Part shown: positions 8,089-18,639 of the stretch, one piece after another | Layout of the letters: every line of letters starts with the position of its first letter | Numbering within the stretch: position 1 is the first letter of the stretch | Assembly: GCF_023734135.1 (NCBI RefSeq) | Contig: NZ_AP025730.1 | Location: forward strand, 3,968,001-4,032,000 | Reading direction: 5' to 3' | From: Sphaerotilus microaerophilus | GTDB lineage: Bacteria; Pseudomonadota; Gammaproteobacteria; Burkholderiales; Burkholderiaceae_C | Length of the DNA stretch: 64,000 nt | Translations under genes and position numbers: made by a program | The notes under the pieces: model-generated | What the model was told of the DNA's origin: nothing | Seen by the model: only the letters and a program-made list of their open reading frames with translations | The model's database searches: none

Positions 8089-9483
8089 ATGGAACAGAGG
8101 GAACTCAGCCGCCGCGACCCATCGGCGCCGCATCCCATCGTCCGCGTCGACTACATGGTGCGGCTGGTGGGCATGGCACCGCTGATGCCCGTCTTCTACC
8201 TGGTGTTCCACGCCGCTGGCCGCGACAGCGCAGTCGTGGTCACCTTTCTGCTGCTGTGGGGCCTGGTGTGGCCTCAGGTGGCGCGCTGGGTGGCCGGCCG
8301 CAGCCGAGACTCCAAGCAGGCCGAGTTGCGCAACCTGCTGCTCGACACGGTCTTCGTGGGCGCCTGGGTTGCCAGCATGCACTTCAACCTGTGGCCCAGC
8401 GTGATGGTGATGACGGCCATCAACCTGGCGGTGATCGCCGTGGGTGGCCTGCGCCTGCTGCTGCGCGGCTATGTCGGCTTTGCTGTGGGCCTGGCCGCTG
8501 GCGTGTGGGCCAGCGGGTTCGCCGTCCAGCTCGACACGCCGCTGTGGCCCATGGTGGCCAGCGTGGTCGGCATCTTCCTGACCACCTCCGTCTGGGCCTT
8601 TCAGTCACACGGTCAGAGCCGGCGCTTCGTGCACAACCGCCAGCTGCTCAAGGAACGGAACCGGCAGATCGAAGAAAAAGGCGCCCAGCTGGAGATGGCC
8701 AAGGAACAGGCCGATGCCGCCAACCGCGCCAAGAGCCTGTTCCTGGCCAACATGAGCCACGAGTTGCGCACGCCGCTGAATGCCATCATCGGCTACAGCG
8801 AACTGCTGCTCGAAGACGCCCAGGATACCGGCGACAGTGCCACCAGCGCCGACCTGAACAAGATCATCGGCGCCGGCAAACACCTGCTGGGACTGATCAA
8901 CGACGTGCTCGACCTGTCCAAGATCGAAGCCGGCAAGATGGCGCTGCACTGGGAAGACGTCCCCCTGGGTCCCTTGCTGGACCAGGTGATGAGCAGCATG
9001 CAGACGCTGGCCGAGCAGAAAGGCAATCGGCTGCTGCTGCAGGCGCAAGCGCCGGGCACCCTGCGCACCGATTCCACCCGGCTGCGCCAGATGCTGTTCA
9101 ACCTGCTGGGCAACGCGGCCAAGTTCACCGAGAAGGGCGAGATCCGCCTGCGTGTGCGCCGCGAGATGCAGGCCGCGAAGGAATGGGTGGTGTTCGAGGT
9201 GGCAGACACCGGCATCGGCATGTCGCCCGAACAACAGGCCGGGCTGTTCCAGCCCTTTGCCCAGGCCGACGCCTCCACCACGCGCAGGTTTGGCGGCACC
9301 GGGCTGGGCCTGGCCCTGACCCGCCACATCGCCCGCATGCTGGGCGGCGACATCGGGCTGCGCAGTGCCCTGGGACAGGGCACCACCTTCACCCTTCGCC
9401 TGCCGGCCGACGGTGGCGAGAGCACCGTCGAAGGCAACATCGAGGCATCCTCGGCGATGGCCGCAGCGGTCAGTCCACCTTGA
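8089..9483 (+). CDS. Histidine kinase with N-terminal MASE2 membrane sensor domain
   Basis: 464 residues. The N-terminal ~170 residues hold four to five hydrophobic segments with the MASE2 pattern: an aromatic/charged start [11 protein letters not shown], then [14 protein letters not shown], the [14 protein letters not shown] helix and [14 protein letters not shown]2 is usually found on GGDEF/adenylate cyclase proteins; here it feeds a coiled coil (about 180-215) and a kinase core with H224 in [10 protein letters not shown]-box [18 protein letters not shown] and GGTGLGLAL. The start ATG directly precedes the MASE2 domain. Its kinase core resembles that of the divergent kinase at 5145-6665, so the two may be duplicates with exchanged sensors. 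No receiver is fused to it. Confidence 0.9.
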   Translation: MEQRELSRRDPSAPHPIVRVDYMVRLVGMAPLMPVFYLVFHAAGRDSAVVVTFLLLWGLVWPQVARWVAGRSRDSKQAELRNLLLDTVFVGAWVASMHFNLWPSVMVMTAINLAVIAVGGLRLLLRGYVGFAVGLAAGVWASGFAVQLDTPLWPMVASVVGIFLTTSVWAFQSHGQSRRFVHNRQLLKERNRQIEEKGAQLEMAKEQADAANRAKSLFLANMSHELRTPLNAIIGYSELLLEDAQDTGDSATSADLNKIIGAGKHLLGLINDVLDLSKIEAGKMALHWEDVPLGPLLDQVMSSMQTLAEQKGNRLLLQAQAPGTLRTDSTRLRQMLFNLLGNAAKFTEKGEIRLRVRREMQAAKEWVVFEVADTGIGMSPEQQAGLFQPFAQADASTTRRFGGTGLGLALTRHIARMLGGDIGLRSALGQGTTFTLRLPADGGESTVEGNIEASSAMAAAVSPP

Positions 9484-9508
9484 CGCCCCCCCGGCGCCGA
9501 CGCACAGC

Positions 9509-10231
9509 TCACTCGGCCGTCAGGCCGTGCTCCGCCGCAAACACGTGCAGCTCCAGCCGCCCGCGCACGCCGAGCTTGCCGTACACCGTGGTGAGGTGGT
9601 TGCGCAGCGTGGTCTCACTCATGCCGAGCCGGCCGGCCACACTGAGGAGCTTGTCGCTGGGGCTCTGGCTGAGCACGCGCACGATGCCGCGCTCGCGTGC
9701 GGTCAGGCTGGCGATGCGTGCCTGCAAGGCATCCTGCGGTGGCGCGGCGCGCGCCGGCGCGTGGGTCAGGCGGCCCAGCACCTGGCCCATGAGCTGCGGG
9801 CTGACCCAGGCAGCGCCGCTGCTCACGCCCTCGATCGCCGTGAGGATCTGCTGTGGTGCCTCGGACTTGTGCAACACGCCTCGTGCGCCCAGCTCGATCG
9901 CACGGCACAGGCGCTGGGGGTCCTCCGACGCGGTCAGCACCAGCACCTGGGCCGGGCTGAGGCGCTGCACGTCGGGCAGCAGGTCCAGGCAGTCGGCGCC
10001 GGCCAGGTCCAGGTCCATCAGCAGCACATCGGCTTGTGCGAGGGCCGTGTGCGTGAGCAGGCTGTCACGCGACGGGGCGGTTCCCACGACCGTCATCCGG
10101 CCCGGCCGGCTTTCGATCAGGCGTTGCAGACCCCACAGGGTGATGGCGTGGTCTTCCGCCAGAAAGACCCGTATCGGCTGCAGGGGCGCGGCGGTGTCGG
10201 GCATGGGGGCGGGTGTGTCTGGCGTGCTCAC
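9509..10231 (-). CDS. NarL/LuxR-family response regulator
   Basis: 240 residues. Receiver domain about 19-140 with FLAEDHAI, phosphoacceptor D73 in LLMDLDLAG and K in VLHKSEAP. The C-terminal LuxR helix-turn-helix (about 172-236) includes LTARERGIVRVL and MSETTLRNHLTTVYGKLGV. It follows the kinase gene by 4 bp on the same strand, forming a standard two-component pair. The N-terminal ~18 residues are Pro/Ala-rich and variable. The target promoters are unknown; the closest candidate is the divergent TctC-like gene at 12053. Confidence 0.94.
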   Translation of the reverse strand: MSTPDTPAPMPDTAAPLQPIRVFLAEDHAITLWGLQRLIESRPGRMTVVGTAPSRDSLLTHTALAQADVLLMDLDLAGADCLDLLPDVQRLSPAQVLVLTASEDPQRLCRAIELGARGVLHKSEAPQQILTAIEGVSSGAAWVSPQLMGQVLGRLTHAPARAAPPQDALQARIASLTARERGIVRVLSQSPSDKLLSVAGRLGMSETTLRNHLTTVYGKLGVRGRLELHVFAAEHGLTAE

Positions 10232-10235
10232 GGCG

Positions 10236-11900
10236 TCAAACCGGAATGGTGATGTGGATCTCGGTGTCCAGCCCCTGGTGGCGGCGCAGCTCCAGGGTAC
10301 CCCCCAACTCGCGGGCCCGCTCGGTCAACGAGCGGGGCTCGAAGACGGGCGCCGGAAACCCGCTGCGCCGGCCCGCATCGTCACGCACGACCAGGTGCAA
10401 CGCAGCGGGCTGCAGGGCCAGCTTCACCCAGACGTTCTTGGCCCGCGTGTGGCGCCGCACGTTGTTCAAGGCTTCGTTGACCATGTGCAGCACCGCCCCC
10501 GACAGGGCCCGGCTGGCCACCAGTTCATCGGGCAGCTCCAGGCTCGTCTGGATGCCAAACAAGGTGGTGAACCGCTGGGCCTGCCGGCGCAATGCCGGCA
10601 GCAGGGCGTTGTCGCCCCGGACTTCCCCGTTGCGCAGCACCGCCACGGTGTCGCGCAACTCGTTGAGTTCGGCCTCGCAGAACTGGCGCAGATCCTGCAC
10701 CTGGGCGTGCAGCGGGTTGTCCGGCGCGCAGCGCTGCGCCACGACGTCGATGGCGAACTTCAAGCCCAGGTAGGGTTGCACGGCGCTGTCGTGCAGGTCG
10801 CGGCCGATGCGGGCCCGCTCGTGCGCAGCGATCTCGGCCTGCAGCGTGTCCACGTAAGAGGCCTGCTGCACCAGACGCCGCATGTCCGACGTAAATGCAG
10901 CCAAGGGTCGCAGGGGCCAGGGCCGGACAGGTCGTGCGCCGTCGCGGCCCTCCGGGCCGTAGGCCACCAGCAGCCAACCCGAGCGCGCTTCCCCGGGCGC
11001 GTCAGGCGTCAGCTGCAGGGTTTGTGCGCCCAGCAAGGCGGCGATCTCGCGCACCCGGGGCTCCATCGCCTGCCGGGTGGACACCGGGGCGTCGCAGGTC
11101 AAACCGCTGCCAGGCGCGCCGCGGGCGTCCAGCGACATCCCTTCGACCGGCAGGTCCGCCAGCAACGGCAACAGGCGCGCTGCCAGTGTCGGCGACGCCT
11201 CGTAGGCGCTGTCATCCTGGTCGGCCACCAGCACCGTGGGCAGTTCGGCATCGCGGTGGCAAAAGATCACCCGCTGTGCGCCCGTGGCCAGCCGCAGACG
11301 GTCTGCAATGACCAGGCCCACCGACTGCAGGCCGCGTCGCGGGTCCAGCTCGCGCTCCAGCTCCGCCGCCAGCTGGACGCGCTGGCGCAGGGCCGCGACG
11401 GGGCGGGTGGCCACGATCGCAATCATCGGCAGCAGCAGCAGGCCCAAGGCCGGCAGCAGGTGCTGAGTGTCCATGCCCAGCGGGCGCAGCGATACCAACA
11501 GCCCGACCGCACCCACCGTGGCAGCCGTCATGCCCAGCCGCAGGCCGAACAGCAGGGTGATCATCGTCAACGGGTGGATGACCAGGGGAATCAGCAGTCC
11601 GCCGTGCACCGTGCTGTGCACCGCAATCAGCATCACCGGTATGGCACCCATGAAAAAGACAGGTCCGCCCAGCGCCGAGCCGCGACCGGTGGTTTCGCGC
11701 CACAGGTTGAAGGCCGTCCACAGCAAGGCCAGGCCCACCACGGCCAAGGCCCAGGCCTGGGTGCCGCCCTGCGACCACAGCGTGAGGAGCACGATCAACA
11801 GCGTCGCGACCCGCGAGGTGGTGGACAACGGACGCATCTCGTCGAGACGGCGCGCGATCAGGTTCGATTCGATCGGTGCGATTGCGACGGGGGAGGCCAT
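10236..11900 (-). CDS. NarL-type membrane histidine kinase (HisKA_3)
   Basis: 554 residues. About five to six hydrophobic helices in residues 30-168, a GAF-like middle region (about 185-340), then a HisKA_3 dimerisation helix with H370 in ARIGRDLHDSAVQPYLG and a HATPase with N-box NEALNNVRRHTRAKNV. The G1 region is reduced (VVRDDAGRRSG), as in some NarX/DegS-like kinases. No periplasmic loop large enough for a ligand-binding domain is seen, so the membrane helices or GAF-like region probably sense the signal. The partner regulator is encoded 4 bp downstream. Confidence 0.9.
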   Translation of the reverse strand: MASPVAIAPIESNLIARRLDEMRPLSTTSRVATLLIVLLTLWSQGGTQAWALAVVGLALLWTAFNLWRETTGRGSALGGPVFFMGAIPVMLIAVHSTVHGGLLIPLVIHPLTMITLLFGLRLGMTAATVGAVGLLVSLRPLGMDTQHLLPALGLLLLPMIAIVATRPVAALRQRVQLAAELERELDPRRGLQSVGLVIADRLRLATGAQRVIFCHRDAELPTVLVADQDDSAYEASPTLAARLLPLLADLPVEGMSLDARGAPGSGLTCDAPVSTRQAMEPRVREIAALLGAQTLQLTPDAPGEARSGWLLVAYGPEGRDGARPVRPWPLRPLAAFTSDMRRLVQQASYVDTLQAEIAAHERARIGRDLHDSAVQPYLGLKFAIDVVAQRCAPDNPLHAQVQDLRQFCEAELNELRDTVAVLRNGEVRGDNALLPALRRQAQRFTTLFGIQTSLELPDELVASRALSGAVLHMVNEALNNVRRHTRAKNVWVKLALQPAALHLVVRDDAGRRSGFPAPVFEPRSLTERARELGGTLELRRHQGLDTEIHITIPV

Positions 11901-12052
11901 GTGACGCCGATTCTAGAGGTCGGTCCTCCCACAGGAGCGCCAGGGTGGGTCGTCCCCGGAGCGGGTAATCAGGAGGGCCCCGGATCTTGCGGGGCTCGTC
12001 GAGGCCACTACCATGCCGAGGCACTTCCTGCCAGCCGAACAAGGGTCATCGC

Positions 12053-13039
12053 GTGCACGCCATCTTGATCGTTCTTCGCACCTTGTTGCTGTCCGGGGCC
12101 TGTTTGGCCAGCGGGCTCGTTTGCAGCCAGACTTTTCCCAGCCGGCCGGTGACGATGGTGGTGCCGTGGCCAGCCGGCGGCGCAGCCGACTTTGTGGCGC
12201 GCACACTGAGCAAGGAGATGGAACGCATCCTGGGCCAGCCGGTGATCGTGGACAACGTGCCCGGCGCCGGTGGATCGCTGGGAGCCGCCAAAGCGCTGCG
12301 TGCGCCGGCGGATGGCTACACGCTGATGCTCAGCTCGCCGCTGGACATCCTCCTGGCACCGCTGAACTTTCCCGCTGCCGGGTACAAGCCGGAAGACGCC
12401 CGCGCCGTCGCGCTGGTCGGCCGCACCGATCTGATGCTGGTGACCCGCAAGGATCTGGCTGCCGATTCCCTGGCCGATCTGGTGGCCATGATGAAGGCCA
12501 ACCCCGGCAAGCCCCTGTCGACCTGCATCATGGGCAGCGCCGCGCCGCACAGTCTGCTGGGGGAGCGAATCAGCACGCTGGCCGGCGTGCAGTGGCTGGA
12601 AGTGCCCTACAGCGGGCTCGGCGACTGTGTCAGAGACATCATCGGCGGACACGTGGACACCGCCCTCGTGCCCATCTCCGGGCCCTTCCCCGGGTTTGTG
12701 GACAACGGCCATCTGAAGGCCCTGGCGGCCCTGGGTGATGCAGTGCATCCGCGCCTGCCGACCTTGCCGCTGGCCCGCGAGGTCCGCGGATTCGAGGGTC
12801 TGTCCATGTCGCTCTGGGCTGGACTGCACGTCCACGCCCGCGTACCCGAGGCCATCGTCAGGCAACTGCACCAGGCTACCTACGCTGCCCTGGCCAAACC
12901 GGAACTGGGCAAGGCCATCGCCAACACCGGCGGTACGGTGTCCGGCCCCATGAGCCTGGACCAGGTCCAGGCCGCTTACCTGAAGGAAGTGAGGCTGTAC
13001 CGGACGATGGCGCGACCAGCGGCCACCGTCCGGCCTTGA
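12053..13039 (+). CDS. Tripartite tricarboxylate transporter substrate-binding protein (Bug/TctC family)
   Basis: 328 residues from a GTG at 12053 that follows AAGGG with suitable spacing. This start gives a clean signal peptide (ILIVLRTLLLSGACLASG). The family signature follows: FPSRPVTMVVPWPAGGAADFVAR, NVPGAGGSLGA, and the VPYSGLGDCVRDIIGGHVD stretch. Bug proteins bind carboxylates or amino acids and in Burkholderiales usually occur as orphans in large numbers, without TctA/TctB, as here. It lies divergent from the NarL-type two-component pair, so regulation by that pair or a sensory role like BctC is possible. The ligand cannot be predicted. Confidence 0.92.
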   Translation: MHAILIVLRTLLLSGACLASGLVCSQTFPSRPVTMVVPWPAGGAADFVARTLSKEMERILGQPVIVDNVPGAGGSLGAAKALRAPADGYTLMLSSPLDILLAPLNFPAAGYKPEDARAVALVGRTDLMLVTRKDLAADSLADLVAMMKANPGKPLSTCIMGSAAPHSLLGERISTLAGVQWLEVPYSGLGDCVRDIIGGHVDTALVPISGPFPGFVDNGHLKALAALGDAVHPRLPTLPLAREVRGFEGLSMSLWAGLHVHARVPEAIVRQLHQATYAALAKPELGKAIANTGGTVSGPMSLDQVQAAYLKEVRLYRTMARPAATVRP

Positions 13040-13047
13040 GACAGCGC

Positions 13048-13063
13048 GGCGCTCGACAGCGCC
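13048..13063. terminator. Hairpin between convergent genes
   Basis: GGCGCT-CGAC-AGCGCC (6-bp stem, tetraloop) fills most of the 24 bp between the Bug-protein stop and the clpB stop. No T-tract follows on either strand, so termination is only suggested by its placement. Confidence 0.35.
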
Positions 13064-15655
<2,592 letters not shown>

Positions 15656-15678
15656 GGGAATCCTCCGGGTTGACGGGG

Positions 15679-15706
15679 ATTTGAGGGACGCCGCACGCAT
15701 TTCAAG
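15679..15706 (-). promoter_or_regulatory. Candidate sigma-32 (heat-shock) promoter of clpB
   Basis: Reading the minus strand, CTTGAAA (15706-15700) is an exact match to the sigma-32 -35 consensus. After a 12-nt spacer comes CCCTCAAAT (15687-15679), close to the CCCCATNT -10 consensus. It lies 24-51 bp upstream of the clpB ATG, a suitable distance. The spacer is one base shorter than typical. Confidence 0.6.
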
Positions 15707-15808
15707 GCCTGCCAGATCAAGGCGGATGCAGGAGGTGGGCCCCAGTGCGCCGCTATCCTCGGCGCAGCCCGCGCCCACCGCGCCATCCACCGCAAGGAGC
15801 CGTCCCCG

Positions 15809-16321
15809 ATGAAACGCCTGACGATGTCCCTCGACGACGACCTGGCCGACGCCTTCGAGGCCCTGGTGCGCGAGCGTGGCTACGAGAACCGCTCCGAGGC
15901 CTTCCGCGACCTGCTGCGCGAGCACCTCGGCCAGGAGCGCCGCCAGGCCCGGCCCGACGGGCCCTGCATCGCCACGCTCAGCTACCTCTACGACCACCAC
16001 CAGCGCCAGCTGGCGATGCGGCTGACCGACATGCAGCACGAGCATCACGAGCTGACCATCGCGACCACCCACGCCCACCTCGATCACGACCTGTGCATCG
16101 AGGTGGCCATCCTGCGCGGGCGCACCGACGCGGTGCAGGACTTCGCGCAGTCGGTCATCGCCCAGCCTGGAGTGAGCCACGGCCAGCTGCATCTGGTGCC
16201 GGTGTCGATCCACCACCACCATGGTCACGACCACCTTGTGCCGGCCTCGGCCCCCCCGGCGCCCCCCGTGGCGGCTGACCAGCAGGCTGCCGATCCGCAC
16301 ACGCCGCCGGACAACTGCTGA
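15809..16321 (+). CDS. nikR: Nickel-responsive regulator NikR
   Basis: 170 residues. An N-terminal ribbon-helix-helix ([17 protein letters not shown]..., about 1-48) is followed by an ACT-like nickel-binding domain with all high-affinity ligands: H77, H88, H90 and C96 ([18 protein letters not shown]), equivalent to E. coli H76, H87, H89, C95. The C-terminal tail beyond ~140 is His-rich (HHHHGHDH) then Pro/Ala-rich, and longer than in E. coli. A strong AAGGAG site precedes the ATG. It represses nickel uptake when nickel is sufficient. The transporter gene directly downstream carries a matching operator at 16415-16443. Confidence 0.97.
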   Translation: MKRLTMSLDDDLADAFEALVRERGYENRSEAFRDLLREHLGQERRQARPDGPCIATLSYLYDHHQRQLAMRLTDMQHEHHELTIATTHAHLDHDLCIEVAILRGRTDAVQDFAQSVIAQPGVSHGQLHLVPVSIHHHHGHDHLVPASAPPAPPVAADQQAADPHTPPDNC

Positions 16322-16414
16322 CCAGGGGTTAACGAGGATCAAACGAAAGGCCGGTGCACCCCAGCCTGGGCACCACGTCGGTTGACCGGCCGTGCCGCCG
16401 AATGGCACGATTCA

Positions 16415-16443
16415 TGTATGAAAGGTTGGACGTCTTTCATACA
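16415..16443 (+). promoter_or_regulatory. NikR operator upstream of the nickel transporter
   Basis: A perfect inverted repeat, TGTATGAAAG - 9 nt - CTTTCATACA. Its cores GTATGA and TCATAC are identical to the E. coli NikR half-sites; their separation here is 15 nt rather than 16. It ends 9 bp before the transporter ATG at 16453. A TTGACC hexamer (16382-16387) with a weak CACGAT 18 nt later would put the start of transcription inside the operator, as expected for repression. Identification rests on exact half-sites plus the adjacent nikR gene. Confidence 0.85.
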
Positions 16444-16452
16444 CCCACCGCC

Positions 16453-17298
16453 ATGCACGACCTGCCCACCGACTGGAGCGCCCTGTGCGCCCTCGTGTTC
16501 CTGCTCGGGATGCGCCACGGCTTCGATGCCGACCACCTGGCGACGATCGACGGTTTCACCCGGTTGGGCGCACGCCAGGGCGCGGCGCACACGCGCTACT
16601 GCGGCGCCCTGTTCTCGCTCGGGCACGGCGTGGTGGTGATGGCGATCGCGCTGATCGTGGGGGTCGCGAGCGAGCACTGGACGCCGCCGGAGTGGATCGA
16701 CCTGTTCGGTGCCTGGGTGTCGATTGCCTTCCTGCTCACCCTGGGCATCGTCAACCTGCGCGTGGTGCTGGCCGCCCCGGCGGGCACGGTGGTCGGTCTG
16801 GTCGGCTTGAAGGGCCGGCTTTTGGGCCGCCTGCTCGGCCGGCTCGCGCCCGGACAGGGGCCGGTGGCCGTGGCCGTGGTGGGCGCGCTGTTCGCCCTGT
16901 CGTTCGACACGGTCAGCCAGTCGGCCCTGTTTGCCGTCACCGCGGCGCAGTTCGGCGGCGTGGCGCATTCACTGATGCTGGGCGGCCTGTTCGTGCTCGG
17001 CATGCTGGCCACCGACGCACTCAATGGCTGGTGGATCGCCCGCCTGATCGCCCGGGCCGACCAGATCGCCGCGCTGGCCTCGCGTGTGATGAGCGTGGCG
17101 GTATCGGCCGTCAGCCTGCTGGTGGCCGGCCTGGGCATCGCCAAGCTGAGTTCACCCGCCATCGACGCCTGGAGCGACGGCAAGGAGCTGGCCTTCGGTG
17201 CCATCGTGGTCACCGTGATCGCGCTGAGCTACCTCATGGCCCACCTGCTGGCGCGCCGGGTATCTCAAGCGGTCGCCGTCCCGCTGGAGGCCGCCTGA
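16453..17298 (+). CDS. High-affinity nickel/cobalt transporter (NiCoT-type)
   Basis: 281 residues, polytopic, about seven to eight hydrophobic helices. TM helix I/II carries the NiCoT signature RHGFDADHLATID (HX4DH: H22...D27 H28), the metal-selectivity motif. A second motif, LFSLGHGVVV, and LSFDTVSQSALFA are also typical of NixA/HoxN relatives. The ATG at 16453 is chosen because the upstream ATGs would place the NikR operator inside the coding sequence; no obvious Shine-Dalgarno precedes it. It imports Ni2+ (or Co2+) across the inner membrane. The NikR operator strongly favours nickel. Confidence 0.9.
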   Translation: MHDLPTDWSALCALVFLLGMRHGFDADHLATIDGFTRLGARQGAAHTRYCGALFSLGHGVVVMAIALIVGVASEHWTPPEWIDLFGAWVSIAFLLTLGIVNLRVVLAAPAGTVVGLVGLKGRLLGRLLGRLAPGQGPVAVAVVGALFALSFDTVSQSALFAVTAAQFGGVAHSLMLGGLFVLGMLATDALNGWWIARLIARADQIAALASRVMSVAVSAVSLLVAGLGIAKLSSPAIDAWSDGKELAFGAIVVTVIALSYLMAHLLARRVSQAVAVPLEAA

Positions 17299-17372
17299 CG
17301 CAGGGTGGCCGGTGACCTGGAATGGCCCGTCCGGAACGACTGCGACGCCCGGGCGCCAGGCGGCTCCGTACA

Positions 17373-17777
17373 ATGCGGCGCATGATCCTTCGGCATTACC
17401 GGACCTGCTTGGCCTGGCTGGGCACCTTGCTGGTCCTGGCGCAGCTGCTGGCGCCTGGTGTGTCCCATGCCCTGCGCCATGCCGACGTGCAGCGCGGCGC
17501 GCCGGTGCATGCCCTGCTGGCGGATCTGTGCTCGGTCGTTGCCCCGTCCAACCCGGGTGCCACCGAGGAAGCGCCGCCAGCCTCCACGACGCAGGACTCC
17601 GCTTGCGGCTACTGCCTGTATCCGGCGAGCCAGCTGGCTCTGCCAAACGCCACGGCGCCGGACCATCGGCCCGCCCTGCGCGTGGCCACGGTGCAGCCCC
17701 ATCGCGAGAACCCGGACCGGCCGGCCACCGCGCCCGCCCGGCACCGCAGCCCGCGCGCCCCGCCCCCGCTGGCCTGA
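17373..17777 (+). CDS. DUF2946 family protein (putative copper-related, exported)
   Basis: 134 residues from the ATG at 17373 (a second ATG three codons on is possible). One N-terminal hydrophobic segment (TCLAWLGTLLVLAQLLAPGVSHA) reads as a signal peptide or anchor. The family hallmark is the short cysteine motif SACGYCLYP in the middle; the C-terminus is Pro/Arg-rich and low complexity. DUF2946 proteins often sit next to TonB receptors or copper proteins; here a PCu(A)C copper chaperone follows 222 bp downstream on the same strand. The biochemical role is unknown. Confidence 0.7.
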   Translation: MRRMILRHYRTCLAWLGTLLVLAQLLAPGVSHALRHADVQRGAPVHALLADLCSVVAPSNPGATEEAPPASTTQDSACGYCLYPASQLALPNATAPDHRPALRVATVQPHRENPDRPATAPARHRSPRAPPPLA

Positions 17778-17806
17778 TCTGGCGAAGCCCGCCTGAACGG
17801 GACTGA

Positions 17807-17823
17807 GCGGGGCGACGCCCCGC
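17807..17823. terminator. GC-rich hairpin downstream of the DUF2946 gene
   Basis: Perfect 7-bp stem GCGGGGC-GAC-GCCCCGC, 29 bp after the stop. No T-run follows, so it may terminate poorly or only stabilise the mRNA. The rest of 17778-17999 shows only a pyrimidine-rich leader before the PCu(A)C gene. Confidence 0.4.
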
Positions 17824-17999
17824 CCGTCCGCCCCCGGGCCGAGCGGGTTCCCGCGCCTCACGCCGGTTATGCCGCCGCGTTCCTTCGGCCGATCCAGGTC
17901 AGGGTCGCGTCGCATCGGGCGCCGGTTCAGGCCAACCGAGCACGACACCTCCCTTCCAACCGTTCCCTCCGTTCCAATCCTTCGAACAGGACCCTCACC

Positions 18000-18461
18000 A
18001 TGAAGCTCAACCAACTCCTCATCGCCGCCACCGCCGCCCTCGCCCTGTGTGGCGCCGCGCAGGCCGAAGTCACCGCCAAGGACGCCTGGGTGCGCGCCAC
18101 CGTCGCCCAGCAGAAGGCCACTGGCCTCTTCGTGCAACTCACCTCCAGCACCGACGCACGCCTGGTGGCGGTCGGCTCACCCGCCGCAGGCGTGGTGGAA
18201 CTGCACGAGATGGCGATGGAAGGCAACGTGATGAAGATGCGCGCCGTCCCGGGCCTGGACCTGCCGGCCGGCAAGACGGTGGAACTCAAGCCGGGCGGCT
18301 ACCACGTCATGCTGATGGACCTGAAGCAGCCCATCAAGGACGGTGACCTGGTGGAGGTGACGCTGACCATTGAGGGCAAGGACAAGAAGCGCGAGACGCT
18401 CACCCTCAAGGCCCCCGCCCGCCCGCTGGCCGCCAGGCCGATGGACGCACACAAGCACTGA
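18000..18461 (+). CDS. Periplasmic copper chaperone PCu(A)C
   Basis: 153 residues with a clear signal peptide (MKLNQLLIAATAALALCGAAQA). The copper site matches H(M)X10MX21HXM exactly: H69, M80, H102 and M104 (in VELHEMAMEGNVMKM and GGYHVMLM). PCu(A)C proteins bind Cu(I) in the periplasm and deliver it to the CuA/CuB centres of cytochrome oxidase, often with Sco, which is not in the window. The Lys/His-rich C-terminus is short. The start follows an AGGA site. The gene converges on tRNA-Pro, separated by a hairpin. Confidence 0.94.
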   Translation: MKLNQLLIAATAALALCGAAQAEVTAKDAWVRATVAQQKATGLFVQLTSSTDARLVAVGSPAAGVVELHEMAMEGNVMKMRAVPGLDLPAGKTVELKPGGYHVMLMDLKQPIKDGDLVEVTLTIEGKDKKRETLTLKAPARPLAARPMDAHKH

Positions 18462-18472
18462 CCGGAACGGAA

Positions 18473-18505
18473 AACGGGCTGGTTCCTTGCGAGAACCAAC
18501 CCGTT
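18473..18505. terminator. Bidirectional hairpin between PCu(A)C gene and tRNA-Pro
   Basis: AACGGG...CCCGTT outer stem and GGTTC...GAACC inner stem with a short loop, placed 11 bp after the PCu(A)C stop and 9 bp beyond the tRNA 3' end. It can serve both convergent transcripts. An A-rich run on the left gives a T-run on the minus strand. Confidence 0.6.
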
Positions 18506-18513
18506 GCATTCGG

Positions 18514-18590
18514 TGGTCGGGGTGAGACGATTCGAACGTCCGACCCACTGGTCCCAAACCAGTTGCGCTACCAGGCTGCGCTACACCCCG
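18514..18590 (-). tRNA. tRNA-Pro (anticodon TGG)
   Basis: 77 nt with encoded CCA. The acceptor stem CGGGGTG pairs with CACCCCG. The anticodon arm ACTGG-TTTGGGA-CCAGT shows TGG, and the T-loop is GTTCGAATC. The D-loop has the usual GG pair (CCTGGTAGC). All four arms pair normally. Confidence 0.97.
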
Positions 18591-18602
18591 ACGAAGCCTG
18601 CG

Positions 18603-18629
18603 ATTCTAGCGGTTCAGGAGGCACTTCAA
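18603..18629 (-). promoter_or_regulatory. Candidate promoter of tRNA-Pro
   Basis: On the minus strand TTGAAG (18629-18624), a 15-nt spacer, then TAGAAT (18608-18603). Transcription would start about 6 nt before the mature 5' end, and the discriminator CGCAGGC is GC-rich, as in stringently controlled stable-RNA promoters. The spacer is short, so the -35 assignment is weaker than the -10. Confidence 0.5.
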
Positions 18630-18639
18630 CACAGCCCCC

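Noticed and set aside
7932..12068. A 1378-codon open frame on the plus strand
   Set aside because: It runs out of frame or antisense through the MASE2 kinase, response regulator and NarL-type kinase, has Arg/Gln/His-rich low-complexity translation and no domain; an artefact of high GC.
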